In this document: positions 54,291 to 63,075 of the stretch, piece after piece | Layout: every line of letters starts with the position of its first letter | Position numbering within the stretch: the first letter of the stretch is position 1 | Position numbers and translations under genes: made by a program | Source: Burkholderia lata | Lineage (GTDB): Bacteria; Pseudomonadota; Gammaproteobacteria; Burkholderiales; Burkholderiaceae | DNA: 64,000 nucleotides | NCBI RefSeq assembly: GCF_000012945.1 | Contig: NC_007510.1 | Coordinates: 744,001 to 808,000 of the forward strand | Direction of reading: 5' to 3' | The notes under the pieces: model-generated | Database searches by the model: none | Told to the model about the DNA's origin: nothing | What the model saw: the letters and a program-made list of their open reading frames with translations, nothing else

Positions 54291-54316
54291 CGGGCGCCAT
54301 CCAGGCCGCCCGTTTT
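54291..54316 (+). terminator. Short intrinsic terminator after the YiaA-like gene
   Basis: CGGGCG (54291-54296) and CGCCCG (54307-54312) followed by TTTT, 12 bp after the stop. Stem is short (6 bp plus a partial inner CC/GG). Confidence 0.45.
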
Positions 54317-54417
54317 GCGACGACGGTCGCGGGCGACCCGCATTCGCCGATGCGCCGCGGGCGCTCCGCCCATTCGTTTCATCCATGCCGGTGTGCATGA
54401 CGATGGAGATATTCCGG

Positions 54418-55482
54418 ATGCCAGACTTCACAGAAACCACGCGGCACACCCGCGCGGCTGCCCGTGCCGTGGCGGCGCAGGCCGCGCTCGTGCTGGAGAC
54501 GAACAACCTGCGCGGCGGCGCAGGGCTCGCGCAGGCCGTCGACAGCCTGAAGCGCCTCGTATCGGCGCTGTCGAAGCAGACCGTGCCGCCCGCGGCGCTC
54601 GCACAATGGATCATCACGCACGACGGGCTGCCGGCCGATGCGTGCGCGGAGATCGCTGCGCTGGCCGGCCGCCCGATCGACTTCGTCGAGATCGGCGCGA
54701 GCACCGGCTACTACGATGCGAAGAACGACGGGTTCGATCGCGTCGACGCGGCCCGCTGCGACATCGTCGTGTTCGGCGATGCCGATTGCCGGCCGACCGA
54801 CGACTGGCTCGAGCACCTGCTCGCACCGTTCGCGCGCGAAGCCGGTGATGCGCCCGTCGCGGTGGCGGGGCGCACCAGCTATGCGCCGAACGTGCTCGGC
54901 ATCGCGCTGACGTCGATCGATTTCATGTATTTCCCGAGCCCGCTGCGCGACGGCGCGACGCGCAACTTCTACGCGAACAACGTCGCGTTCCGGCGCGAGG
55001 TGTTCGCGCAATTCCGCTACGAGCCGCTCGACGGCGTCTATCGCGCGCATTGCCAGGTGATGGGGCTGCGGATGCAGGCAGCCGGCGTGGCCGTCGAGTT
55101 CGCACCGGCCGCCCACACCGAACATCGGCTGCCGGACACGCAACGCGAATCGCTGAAGCTGCGCTGGATGCGCGGCGAGGACAGCGTCGGCCTGACACCG
55201 TATCTCGTGAACGCGTACCTGCCGCGCGGCTGGCAGTGGCTCGGCCGCAGCGGCCCGCTCGGCCCGTTCTGCGTGATGGCGATGCGGCTCGGCTACAGCC
55301 TGCGCGCGCTGAATCGCCAGCAGTTGCCGCCGCTTGGCGCCGCCCGCTATCTCGCGGCCATCGGCGTCACGATCGCGGCGTCCGCCGTGGATACGCTCGG
55401 TGCACTCGCGCGCGGTTTCGGTCTCGCCGGGCGTGCATCGGCCCGGCGCGATCTCGAAGCGCTGTCCTATCACCGTCATTGA
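54418..55482 (+). CDS. Glycosyltransferase family 2
   Basis: A 354-residue GT-A glycosyltransferase. The metal/sugar motif is VVFGDADCRPTDDW (D-x-D, about 116-130), preceded by LVSALSKQT and followed by FYANNVAFRREVF and an acceptor-side RWMRGEDSVG; the C-terminal region (about 280-345) contains one or two hydrophobic helices that may bind the membrane. Donor unknown. ATG at 54418 has GGAGAT about 9 bp upstream; two ATGs a few codons earlier are possible. Leads the run of genes up to the desaturase, 65 bp before the next one. Confidence 0.85.
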   Translation: MPDFTETTRHTRAAARAVAAQAALVLETNNLRGGAGLAQAVDSLKRLVSALSKQTVPPAALAQWIITHDGLPADACAEIAALAGRPIDFVEIGASTGYYDAKNDGFDRVDAARCDIVVFGDADCRPTDDWLEHLLAPFAREAGDAPVAVAGRTSYAPNVLGIALTSIDFMYFPSPLRDGATRNFYANNVAFRREVFAQFRYEPLDGVYRAHCQVMGLRMQAAGVAVEFAPAAHTEHRLPDTQRESLKLRWMRGEDSVGLTPYLVNAYLPRGWQWLGRSGPLGPFCVMAMRLGYSLRALNRQQLPPLGAARYLAAIGVTIAASAVDTLGALARGFGLAGRASARRDLEALSYHRH

Positions 55483-55547
55483 ACCGGCGCCGCGCATCGT
55501 GCGCGGCCATGACACACCGACACCCTGCATCCATCCCGACAACGACC

Positions 55548-56564
55548 ATGTCCTCTCTCGCCACCCGTGTTGCCTGCCTCGCCCTGTTTGCCGCCAGCGC
55601 CGGCGCCCATGCCGCGCCGGTCGATCATGCGGGGCGCGGGATCTACCACTTCGCATCGCAAAGCGGCTGCCCGTTCGCAAACGCGGCCTCCGCGGACTGC
55701 AATCGCGTCGCGCTCGATGCGCCGGACGTTCACGCGAGCATCGATACCGATGCGCACGCGATCGTCTTCTCGAGCGATGCGGCGCGCCGCACGAAGGACG
55801 TGCTCGGCGACGTGCTCCTGCAGGGCACGGGTGTCGACGGCGACGGCCGGCGCGTGCCGCTGAGCGTGCACGTGCTGCTGCGTCGCGACGGCGCGAAATG
55901 GGACCGCGACGTGTACGTCCACGCGCCCGTGCGCGGCACGTTCACCGAGGTCCGGATCGATCCGTATCGTGTGCGCGTGAAGGAGGGGGAAGGCGAGCGC
56001 GACGTGCTCACGCCGGACGAAACGCTGGCGCTGTTCGCGCATCCGTCGCTTGCCTCGCGGCTCGCGCGGCACCTCGTGAAAGTGAGCGCGACCGATCCGA
56101 AGCAGCCGTCCGCGGACGACATCACGATCGCGCTCGGCGTCGGCGGCCTGACGAAGTCGGTCGCGCGTGCGAGCTTTACGTCGAACGCGCCGCACGATGC
56201 CGACGTCGATCGCGCACTCGCATCCGGCACGTGGACGATTCGTTTCGATGCACTGAGCAATCACATTCCGGTGTGGGTCGCCCAGCGCGAGTTGTTCCTG
56301 TTCGGCCTCGACGGCAGCGCGCTCGTGAAGGACATGCGTGCGCGCGGCTTCAGGAAGAACGACCGGATCGAATTCGGCGCGCGTGACGGCAACGGATATC
56401 TGCGCGTCAACGGCCGCGAGGAAGCATTTGCGGGCGCGACCGCATCCGCGCACGCGTTCATGCAGGAAAGCTTCATCGGCCTGATCCTCGGATGGCGTCG
56501 CGATCCGGCCGCCGCTGCGGCGTCCGCGACGAAATCCGCGTCCGTCCGGGGTGTGCCGGCATGA
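55548..56564 (+). CDS. Exported protein of unknown function
   Basis: A 338-residue protein I do not recognise. A type I signal peptide (MSSLATRVACLALFAASAGAHA, cut near residue 22) sends it to the periplasm. The mature part looks beta-rich, has two cysteines early (in SGCPFANAASADCNR, a possible disulfide) and a hydrophobic SFIGLILGW near the C-terminus, which then ends in an alanine-rich tail. An in-frame ATG 13 codons upstream is a poorer start. The ATGA overlap with the di-iron gene shows it belongs to this operon. Confidence 0.6.
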   Translation: MSSLATRVACLALFAASAGAHAAPVDHAGRGIYHFASQSGCPFANAASADCNRVALDAPDVHASIDTDAHAIVFSSDAARRTKDVLGDVLLQGTGVDGDGRRVPLSVHVLLRRDGAKWDRDVYVHAPVRGTFTEVRIDPYRVRVKEGEGERDVLTPDETLALFAHPSLASRLARHLVKVSATDPKQPSADDITIALGVGGLTKSVARASFTSNAPHDADVDRALASGTWTIRFDALSNHIPVWVAQRELFLFGLDGSALVKDMRARGFRKNDRIEFGARDGNGYLRVNGREEAFAGATASAHAFMQESFIGLILGWRRDPAAAAASATKSASVRGVPA

Positions 56565-57310
56565 CCGCGGCTGGCGACCTGCCGGCGTCGCCGCATGCGG
56601 CGCACGATGCGCGCTTCGACTGTCTCGATGCGCCCGTGCCGCGCGGGGCGGCGCGGGTGCGCGCGTACCTCGTCGATCGCATCAAGCGCGCGGCGATCCG
56701 GCAGCTTCATCGCAGCACACATGGCGAGCGCTGGGTGCTGCGCATGTACCTGATCGGCGAGGAAGCGACCGAGTGCGCGTTGCACGAGGACTGGACCGGA
56801 CAACCGCCGGACTGGCTTGCGCCGCGGATCGAGCAGCATCTCGCGGACGAGCGTCGTCACGCGGCCGCGTTTGCCGATGCGCTGCGCGAACGCGGCGTCG
56901 CGCCGTCGACTGTGCCGCATGAGCCCGACTGGCTGAGCCGGCGCAAGATCATGCGATGGCGCCGGCTCGCGCAGCGCCATGCGCCGCATTTCTCGCAAGG
57001 CGTGCTCGTGCCGGCCTATGCGACGGGCCTGTGCGCGGAACAGATGGCGATGCGCGTGCTTGCACGTCACTGCGAAACGATCGGCGATGCCCATCCGTTG
57101 TACCCGCTGCTCGCGCGCGTGCTTGCCGACGAGACGCGGCATGTGAGGCTCTGCTCGGACACACTGCGTCGTCTCGTTGCGCCGTCCGAGGCCGTGCATC
57201 TCGCTGCGTTGCTCGACGAGATCCGCGCGATCGAAGCCGGGTTCGGCGTGACGGGCGCGCTGGCGATGGTTGCGGCGGGCTGGTTCCAGTCGCTTCGTCC
57301 GCGCGCATGA
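56561..57310 (+). CDS. Ferritin-like di-iron protein
   Basis: A 249-residue, mainly helical protein with a complete four-helix di-iron pattern: E67/E68 in IGEEATE, E97-x2-H100 in DERRH, E160 in CAEQMA and E191-x2-H194 in DETRH. This fits the rubrerythrin/MiaE-like and acyl-desaturase-like class, which activate O2 for oxidation of organic substrates or handle peroxide. Soluble. Substrate not known; place between a glycosyltransferase pair, a PAP2 phosphatase and a desaturase suggests a lipid or glycolipid oxidation. Coupled by ATGA on both sides. Confidence 0.75.
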   Translation: MTAAGDLPASPHAAHDARFDCLDAPVPRGAARVRAYLVDRIKRAAIRQLHRSTHGERWVLRMYLIGEEATECALHEDWTGQPPDWLAPRIEQHLADERRHAAAFADALRERGVAPSTVPHEPDWLSRRKIMRWRRLAQRHAPHFSQGVLVPAYATGLCAEQMAMRVLARHCETIGDAHPLYPLLARVLADETRHVRLCSDTLRRLVAPSEAVHLAALLDEIRAIEAGFGVTGALAMVAAGWFQSLRPRA

Positions 57311-58464
57311 TGCCGCGCATCGTCTATCTCGCGACGGCCGACGCACGCGGCCACCTGATGCGCGCACAACTGCTCGTGCACGCGCTGCGTGCGGCGGGCG
57401 CACAGGTCGACGTGCTGACGACGTCCGATGCGGGGCAGGCGTTCCTGGCTGCGTTCGACATCGACGCAGCCGTGCTGTCCCGTCACTACGCGGTGCAGTT
57501 CGACGAACGGCAGAACATGCTGCGCGACGCGACCGATCGGAATGTCGCGCACTACGTGTTCAGGCCGACGCGCATGCTGCGCGACATCGTGCGACTGCGT
57601 GTGATCGTCCGCGATGCCGATCTCGTGATCAACGACTCGTTTCATCCGGCGCTGCTGTTCATGGGCGCGATGCCTGGCTGGCGGCGCCGCGTCGTTCATG
57701 TATATGGCGGAAGCCTGCGCCGCGCGTTGACCGCGAATTTCGATGCGCGGCTGCCGCGCGCACTGGCGCGTGCTTTTGCGCGGATCGTCGACTGGCAGAT
57801 CGATTCGGCGCGGTGCTGCATCGAGCACGATTTTGCGTACGATGCCGCCGATGAAGTCCGGCGATCGTGCACGCATTACCGGCTGCCGACACCGGTGCCG
57901 ATCGTCGCCGAGCGGCCGGCTTCGGAACCGGCTTCAGCAGCCGTCTATCTGAACCCGCACTTCCGTGATATCGCGCTCGCCGATGCGTTGTCGGCCGGCA
58001 TGCGCGACGCAGGGCTCGCCACACACCGTGTGGGGGAGGGCTATGCCGGGCACGATGGCTGGGCCGGTGTCGACGCCGACTGGGTGACGCGCGCCGCCCA
58101 TGCACCGCTGATCGTGTCGGCACCCGGCATGGCTGCGCTGTCGATCGCTCGCGTATATCGACGCCCGATCCTGCTCGTGCAGTCCGATCAGCCCGAGCAG
58201 GCGAGCAACGCCGAGCGCGCCGCGCGGCTGCAACTCGTGCATCGCGTCGTCACGTGGCGCGGCGATGCGGCCGCGTTCCGGCGGGAAGTCGGGCAGGCTG
58301 CAGCCGAACTGATGCGCCATCCTGGAACGCAGGCAGGAACGATCGCTGGCCGCGAGCAGGCGCGTGCGCGCGTCGACGCATGGACGTCGCGCCTCCTCGC
58401 GCTGCGTCCGCGTGCGCAGGCGGCCGATACGGATCCGCGATGCGAGGCGCCGGCACCACGATGA
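57307..58464 (+). CDS. Glycosyltransferase, GT-B fold (GT28/GT1-like)
   Basis: A 385-residue protein. IVYLATADARGHLMRAQLLVHALRAAG at the N-terminus is the typical first Rossmann strand with the G-H-x4 motif of MurG/UGT-like enzymes. VINDSFHPALLFM and the C-terminal IVSAPGMAALSIARVYRRPILLVQSDQPEQASNA fit the donor-binding half (P-x-x-E-Q-x-x-N). Probably glycosylates a lipid acceptor. Overlaps the di-iron gene (ATGATG start) and the PAP2 gene by 4 bp. Confidence 0.78.
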   Translation: MMPRIVYLATADARGHLMRAQLLVHALRAAGAQVDVLTTSDAGQAFLAAFDIDAAVLSRHYAVQFDERQNMLRDATDRNVAHYVFRPTRMLRDIVRLRVIVRDADLVINDSFHPALLFMGAMPGWRRRVVHVYGGSLRRALTANFDARLPRALARAFARIVDWQIDSARCCIEHDFAYDAADEVRRSCTHYRLPTPVPIVAERPASEPASAAVYLNPHFRDIALADALSAGMRDAGLATHRVGEGYAGHDGWAGVDADWVTRAAHAPLIVSAPGMAALSIARVYRRPILLVQSDQPEQASNAERAARLQLVHRVVTWRGDAAAFRREVGQAAAELMRHPGTQAGTIAGREQARARVDAWTSRLLALRPRAQAADTDPRCEAPAPR

Positions 58465-59078
58465 ATTCGCTGTCGTTTCGTGACGATCGCCGGCCCGATA
58501 TCCGGCAGATGCTGGCCGCGACGCTCGGCATGGCAGCCGGTCTCGCGATCTTCTTTCTGCTGGAGCGCAGTGTCACGCCGCGCTATGTGTTTGCCACGTC
58601 GATCGATGCGCGGATTCCGTTCATCGCGTGGTCGTGGTTCGTCTATGTCGGCTTCTTTCCGTTCGTGATCGCGCTTGCCGCGTATGCGCGACCGCCCGCG
58701 TTCGCCGCGTTCAAGGAGGCCGTGCTGATCGCGTTCGTGCTCGGTGTCGTGTGCTTCCTGCTGTTTCCGGAAGCCGTGCCGCGGCCCGACGTCGCGGATA
58801 TCGGCAATGCGTTCGTGCGCCACCGTCTCGCGCGCATGTGGCAGCTCGATCTCGCGGCCAACGGTTTTCCAAGCCTGCATGTCGCGGTGACGTGTCTTGC
58901 CTGCCGGATGCTGGCGGACCGGCGACGGCTCGTGACAGTGGCGGTCGGCCTGCTGATCTGCACGTCGACGCTGACGCTCAAGCAGCATACGGTGGCCGAT
59001 GTGCTGGGCGGCGTGGCGCTCGCGATGGTCAGTGCGCTGTGGGTCGAGCGGCGTGCGCTGCGCGGGAGGCTCGCGTGA
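58461..59078 (+). CDS. PAP2-family lipid phosphatase
   Basis: A 205-residue membrane protein with five or six helices. PAP2 signature 2 is FPSLHVA (S138, H140) and signature 3 is KQHTVADVLGG (H176, D180); signature 1 (K-x6-RP) is poor. Such enzymes remove phosphate from lipid phosphates such as phosphatidate, polyprenyl pyrophosphate or sphingoid phosphates, or transfer a head group. Coupled on both sides (ATGA, GTGA). Confidence 0.87.
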   Translation: MNSLSFRDDRRPDIRQMLAATLGMAAGLAIFFLLERSVTPRYVFATSIDARIPFIAWSWFVYVGFFPFVIALAAYARPPAFAAFKEAVLIAFVLGVVCFLLFPEAVPRPDVADIGNAFVRHRLARMWQLDLAANGFPSLHVAVTCLACRMLADRRRLVTVAVGLLICTSTLTLKQHTVADVLGGVALAMVSALWVERRALRGRLA

Positions 59079-60022
59079 CGGATGCCCATGATCACCACGC
59101 AGGACCGAATGCGGAGCTTGCGCGGTTCGTGCCCGATCCCGCGTTGTTTCGCGTGAGCGCGTCGCGCGTTGGCGCGGCGCTGGCGGGCGACTGGCTGATG
59201 ATTGCCGCCGCGTTCGCGGTTGCGATCGCGTTTCCGCATCCGCTCGTGTACGCGTTGGCCGCGATCGTGATCGCGCGCAGCCAGCTTGCGCTCGCGGTCA
59301 TGATGCACGAAGGCGCGCACGGGCTGCTGGCGCGGAACCGGCGTGTCAACGACGCGCTGGGCCAACTGTTCGCGGCCGGCCCGCTGTGGCTGTCGCTGCG
59401 TACGTATCGGGCAGGCCATCTGAAGCACCATCGCGCACCGATGGAGGCGGACGATCCCGTCGCGCTGCTGTTCGGCGTGCATGACTATCCGGTGACGCGC
59501 GGGCGGCTGATCGGCCGCCTGCTCGCGTACGCATGCGGGATCGGCTACGTGACGAGTGTCGTGAAGCTCGCACGCGGCGAGTTAGCGCATGCGCTGCCGA
59601 AAGTCGGGAAATCGCGTGCGTATGCCGCGTGGGAAGTCGCGTCGATGCTGGCCGGCAACGGTGTGCTGTTCGGCGCGCTCGCATGGGCCGGACATCCGCT
59701 GCTGTACGTGACGTTGTGGATCGTGCCGTCCGTCACGCTGCTGCCGCTCGCCGGGCAGGTGCGCGCGATCTTCGAACATGCGGGGCTGCCGGCATGTGCC
59801 GACCAGAGCCGCAACGCGCGGACGATCGCCCGGCGTTCGTGGCAGACGTTCCTGTTCGGCCCGCACGCGATTCATTTTCATATCGAACATCACCTGTTCG
59901 CGCGGATGCCGTTCCATAACCTGCCGGTCGTGCATCGGCAGCTCGCGCAACGGCAGTTACTGCCTGACGGCAATCTGTACGCGGGATATGGTGGCGTGCT
60001 GCGCGACGTGAGCGTGCGCTGA
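59075..60022 (+). CDS. Membrane fatty acid desaturase/hydroxylase
   Basis: A 315-residue integral membrane di-iron enzyme with the three histidine boxes H78-x3-H82 (HEGAH), H115-x2-HH119 (HLKHH) and H269-x2-HH273 (HIEHH), separated by hydrophobic helices. It should desaturate or hydroxylate a long acyl or lipid chain with O2. GTG start overlaps the PAP2 stop (GTGA); last gene of the operon. No terminator seen on this strand; the tRNA-Lys terminator reads the opposite way. Confidence 0.92.
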   Translation: MTDAHDHHAGPNAELARFVPDPALFRVSASRVGAALAGDWLMIAAAFAVAIAFPHPLVYALAAIVIARSQLALAVMMHEGAHGLLARNRRVNDALGQLFAAGPLWLSLRTYRAGHLKHHRAPMEADDPVALLFGVHDYPVTRGRLIGRLLAYACGIGYVTSVVKLARGELAHALPKVGKSRAYAAWEVASMLAGNGVLFGALAWAGHPLLYVTLWIVPSVTLLPLAGQVRAIFEHAGLPACADQSRNARTIARRSWQTFLFGPHAIHFHIEHHLFARMPFHNLPVVHRQLAQRQLLPDGNLYAGYGGVLRDVSVR

Positions 60023-60133
60023 TGCGCGGGCGGGGCATTGCGTGCGCTGTCCGGTAGCGGAGTCGGGAGGGTGCGGCTGGGTGGGTTGCGGACATCACCG
60101 GGATGCCGCGCGCGACACGGATGCGACAGACGC

Positions 60134-60159
60134 AAAAAAGCCTCCGCTTGGGAGGCTTT
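60134..60159 (-). terminator. Intrinsic terminator of tRNA-Lys
   Basis: AAAGCCTCC (60137-60145) and GGAGGCTTT (60151-60159), 5-nt loop; on the minus strand it is followed by six T residues (60139-60134). It is 23 bp downstream of the tRNA 3' end. Confidence 0.85.
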
Positions 60160-60181
60160 AATTTGCACTATCAAAGATAGT

Positions 60182-60258
60182 TGGTAGGGTGGGAGGGACT
60201 CGAACCCTCGACTCTCTGATTAAAAGTCAGATACTCTAACCAACTGAGTTACCACCCC
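60182..60258 (-). tRNA. tRNA-Lys, anticodon TTT
   Basis: A full cloverleaf on the minus strand. Acceptor GGGGTGG/CCACCCT (first pair G-U), D-stem ACTC/GAGT, anticodon stem TCTGA/TCAGA with loop CTTTTAA (anticodon TTT), T-stem GAGGG/CCCTC with TTCGAGT loop. The 3' CCA is encoded (60182-60184). It reads AAA and AAG. Confidence 0.97.
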
Positions 60259-60371
60259 ACGTTCTTGAAACCTGTTCTGTTGGCCCGTTGCTTCAACAAC
60301 TTGGCAAGCGACCCAAAGAGCAAAAAATTATAGCGGCGGATTGCCAGGCTGTCAACAACCCGCCGCGATAA

Positions 60372-61121
60372 TTATTTGATCGTCTCGAGCTTGCCCTGCG
60401 CGGTCTGCGCAGCGTTCGACCCGGCATACTGCGAAACGACCTGCTCGAACGTCTTTTTCGCGGCCGCCTTCTGGCCTTGCTCGAGCTGGTTCGTGCCGAT
60501 TGCCACGAGGGCGTCGGCTGCGCGCGGATGCTGCGGGAACTTGCTGACGATCCCTTGCCACGTTGCAGTCGAACCGCGGTAGTCGCGCAGCGCGTATTGC
60601 GCGTTGCCATACCAGTACTGCGCGGTCGGCTGGTAGGGGCTCTGCGGATACTTCGCGATGAACGCGCGGAACGAAGCCGCCGCCGCCTTGAAGTTGCCGT
60701 TGCGGAACTGCTGCTGCGCCGCACTGAGCGCATCCGTTTCACCCGGCTGCACGGTGCCTTCGACACCATCGATCGTCGCCTGCTGCGGCTCGAACTTCTT
60801 GAGCCGCGTGTCGAGATCCTGGTAGTACTCCTTCTGCTGCCGCTCGAGCGTCGTCAGCCGGTTCGTCAGGTCCTCGTTCTCGCCGCGCAGCGTCGCGACC
60901 TGCTGGTTCAGCTGGTCGAGACGGCCGGATTGATCGAGGATCGTACGCTGGGCGGCCGACAACTGGCTCGCCAGGTTGTCGGTTTTGCTGCGCAGATCGA
61001 GCACGGCGCGGCGCGCTTCGTTGTCGTCGAACACGCCGGCGTGCGCCGGCGCGGCCGACCACGCCGCGCCGGCGACGCAGAATGCTGCGGCAACGCGCAG
61101 CAGGGATACACGGTGCGTCAT
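60372..61121 (-). CDS. cpoB: Cell division coordinator CpoB (YbgF)
   Basis: A 249-residue periplasmic protein. A signal peptide ends near AHAGVF (about residue 28). A coiled-coil for trimerisation (about 35-110, rich in Q, L and N) follows, then three TPR repeats (about 130-249; NFKAAAASFRAFIAKYP, YRGSTATWQGIVSKFP, KAAAKKTFEQVVSQY). It binds TolA and PBP1B and ties outer-membrane constriction to peptidoglycan synthesis. Last gene of the tol-pal operon, 19 bp after pal. Confidence 0.96.
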   Translation of the reverse strand: MTHRVSLLRVAAAFCVAGAAWSAAPAHAGVFDDNEARRAVLDLRSKTDNLASQLSAAQRTILDQSGRLDQLNQQVATLRGENEDLTNRLTTLERQQKEYYQDLDTRLKKFEPQQATIDGVEGTVQPGETDALSAAQQQFRNGNFKAAAASFRAFIAKYPQSPYQPTAQYWYGNAQYALRDYRGSTATWQGIVSKFPQHPRAADALVAIGTNQLEQGQKAAAKKTFEQVVSQYAGSNAAQTAQGKLETIK

Positions 61122-61140
61122 ACGGCGATTCTTCCGTTAC

Positions 61141-61653
61141 TTACTGTTGGTAGACGAGGTCGGCGCGACGGTTCTGCGCCCACGATGCTTCGTCGTGACC
61201 CGCTGCCTGCGGCTTTTCCTTGCCGAGGCTCACGGCTTCCATTTGCGAATCGTTCACGCCGAGCAGTGCCATCGCACGACGGACGGCTTCCGCACGCTTC
61301 TGGCCCAGCGCGAGGTTGTACTCGCTCGTGCCGCGTTCGTCGGTGTTGCCCTGGATCAGCACGTGGCGCTGCGGGTGGCTCTTCAGGTACTGAGCGTGCT
61401 GCTGCATCAGCGGCTGGTACTCGTCCTTCACCGAATAGCTGTCGAAGTCGAAGTAGATGCTGCGCTTCGCGAGCGGGCTGTTCGGGTCGTTCAGCGGATC
61501 GACGTTCACTTGCGCGACGTTGTCGGCGCTCGGTTGCGTGCTGACTGCACCCGCGTTGTTTGCCTTGTCGTCGAGCTTCACGCCCGACTTGCACGCTGCG
61601 AGCGCGCTGATCATCATCACGGCCAGGGCCAGACGAGCTTTATTCGACATCAT
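61141..61653 (-). CDS. pal: Peptidoglycan-associated lipoprotein Pal
   Basis: A 170-residue outer-membrane lipoprotein. The lipobox ALAAC lies at about residue 21, and the OmpA-like peptidoglycan-binding domain is intact (IYFDFDSYSV, GNTDERGTSEYNLALGQKRAEAV). It tethers the outer membrane to the cell wall and interacts with TolB. The ATG at 61653 has AAGGAGAG 6 bp upstream; MM at the start leaves the choice of first or second ATG open. Confidence 0.97.
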   Translation of the reverse strand: MMSNKARLALAVMMISALAACKSGVKLDDKANNAGAVSTQPSADNVAQVNVDPLNDPNSPLAKRSIYFDFDSYSVKDEYQPLMQQHAQYLKSHPQRHVLIQGNTDERGTSEYNLALGQKRAEAVRRAMALLGVNDSQMEAVSLGKEKPQAAGHDEASWAQNRRADLVYQQ

Positions 61654-61670
61654 GTTTACTCTCCTTGTGG

Positions 61671-62966
61671 TCATTGCATGAAGGGCCCCCACGACGGCTC
61701 ACGTACGGAGCCGCCCTGGACGGACAGGATTTGCGGCGGCGCGCTGCCGTCGGAGGGCACTGCTGCCAGAACATTGCGACCACCCGACTGGGTAGCGTAC
61801 AGAAGGTACTGGCCGTTTGCCGCGAAGCTCGGCGATTCGTCGCGATTCGTATTCGTGATGGCGTTCGCCGCGCCAGACTGCAGATCCTGAACGTACAGCT
61901 TGAAGCCCCCGCCCGTGCGGGAGATGTAGGCAAGCAGCTTGCCGTCCGGGCTGATGCGCGGACTCGTGTTGTAGCTGCCGGTGAAAGTCACGCGCTGCGC
62001 AGCACCGGCGCTTTCGCCCTGTGCGGGCATCCGGTAGATCTGCGGCGCGCCGCCGCGATCGCTCGTGAAGTAGATCCAGTGGCCATCCGGCGAGTAGAAC
62101 GGCTCGGTGTCGATCGAGCTGCTCTGCGTGAGGCGGCGCAGGCCGCCGCCCGTCGAGTTGACCGTATAGATTTGCGTATTGCCCGTCAGCGACAGCGCGA
62201 CGGCCAGCGTGTTGCTGTCCGGCGACCACGCCGGTGCGCTGTTGTTGCCCTTCTGGTCGGAGACGATGTAGCGACGGCCGGTCGGCAGGTCGTGGATGTA
62301 GACGATCGGCTTCTTGCGCTCGAACGACACGTACGCGACCTTCGTGCCGCTCGGCGACCAGGACGGCGAGATGATCGGCTCGGTGCTCGACAGTGCGATA
62401 CGCGCGTTCTGGCCGTCCGAATCCGAAATCTGCAGCTGGTAGCGGTTACCGGTCTTGATCACGTACGACAGGCGCGTGGCGAACACGCCGCGCACGCCGA
62501 GAAGCTTCTGGTAGATGTAGTCGGCGATCTTGTGGCCGGCCGTGCGCAGCGTGGTGTCGGTGGCCGTCAGCGACAGGCCGCCGAGGCTTTGCTGCTTCAC
62601 GGTGTCGTACAGGATGAAGTTGACCTTGTACTGGCCGTTCGCCTCGCGGTTTACGCTGCCGGCGACGAACGCATTCGCGCCCTTGGCCTTCCATGCGCCG
62701 AGATCGACCGATGCGGACTCCGGCACGGGTGTGCTGCCTGCGTCGATGTTGGTGAATTTGCCACTGCGGGCGAGGTCGGCGCGCACGATCGACGTGACCT
62801 GCTGCGGCAGGTTCGCCTCGTTCGCGAAATTCGCGGTGGCGATGGGGAACTGGGTCGACCCGACACCGGTGATCAGCACGTTGACCTGGGCGTTAGCGGC
62901 GCTGCCCGCCGTAATCAGACACGAGGCCACGAGTGCCCTGAAACCTAGCTTTGTCATCAAACTCAT
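61671..62966 (-). CDS. tolB: Tol-Pal system beta-propeller protein TolB
   Basis: A 431-residue periplasmic protein. After a signal peptide (cut near SAANAQ, about residue 27), the N-terminal alpha/beta domain comes first, then a six-bladed propeller whose blades repeat the pattern [46 protein letters not shown] and [15 protein letters not shown]. It links Pal and TolA. ATG at 62966 gives the signal peptide at the N-terminus; the longer frame adds 66 non-family residues. A 109-bp gap separates it from tolA. Confidence 0.98.
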   Translation of the reverse strand: MSLMTKLGFRALVASCLITAGSAANAQVNVLITGVGSTQFPIATANFANEANLPQQVTSIVRADLARSGKFTNIDAGSTPVPESASVDLGAWKAKGANAFVAGSVNREANGQYKVNFILYDTVKQQSLGGLSLTATDTTLRTAGHKIADYIYQKLLGVRGVFATRLSYVIKTGNRYQLQISDSDGQNARIALSSTEPIISPSWSPSGTKVAYVSFERKKPIVYIHDLPTGRRYIVSDQKGNNSAPAWSPDSNTLAVALSLTGNTQIYTVNSTGGGLRRLTQSSSIDTEPFYSPDGHWIYFTSDRGGAPQIYRMPAQGESAGAAQRVTFTGSYNTSPRISPDGKLLAYISRTGGGFKLYVQDLQSGAANAITNTNRDESPSFAANGQYLLYATQSGGRNVLAAVPSDGSAPPQILSVQGGSVREPSWGPFMQ

Positions 62967-63075
62967 GCTTGTTGCTTCCCGTATGGCTTGGATCGCTGCG
63001 CAACGGCAGAGACAGTAAAAATACCCGATTCGTTCCCGTCCGACAGCGACGCCCGGAGTGTAAGCGCATTTCCTT

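Noticed and set aside
60182..60258. tRNA-Lys as an integration site for the lipid operon or capsule region
   Set aside because: No repeated copy of the tRNA 3' end is visible in the window and no integrase gene is present.
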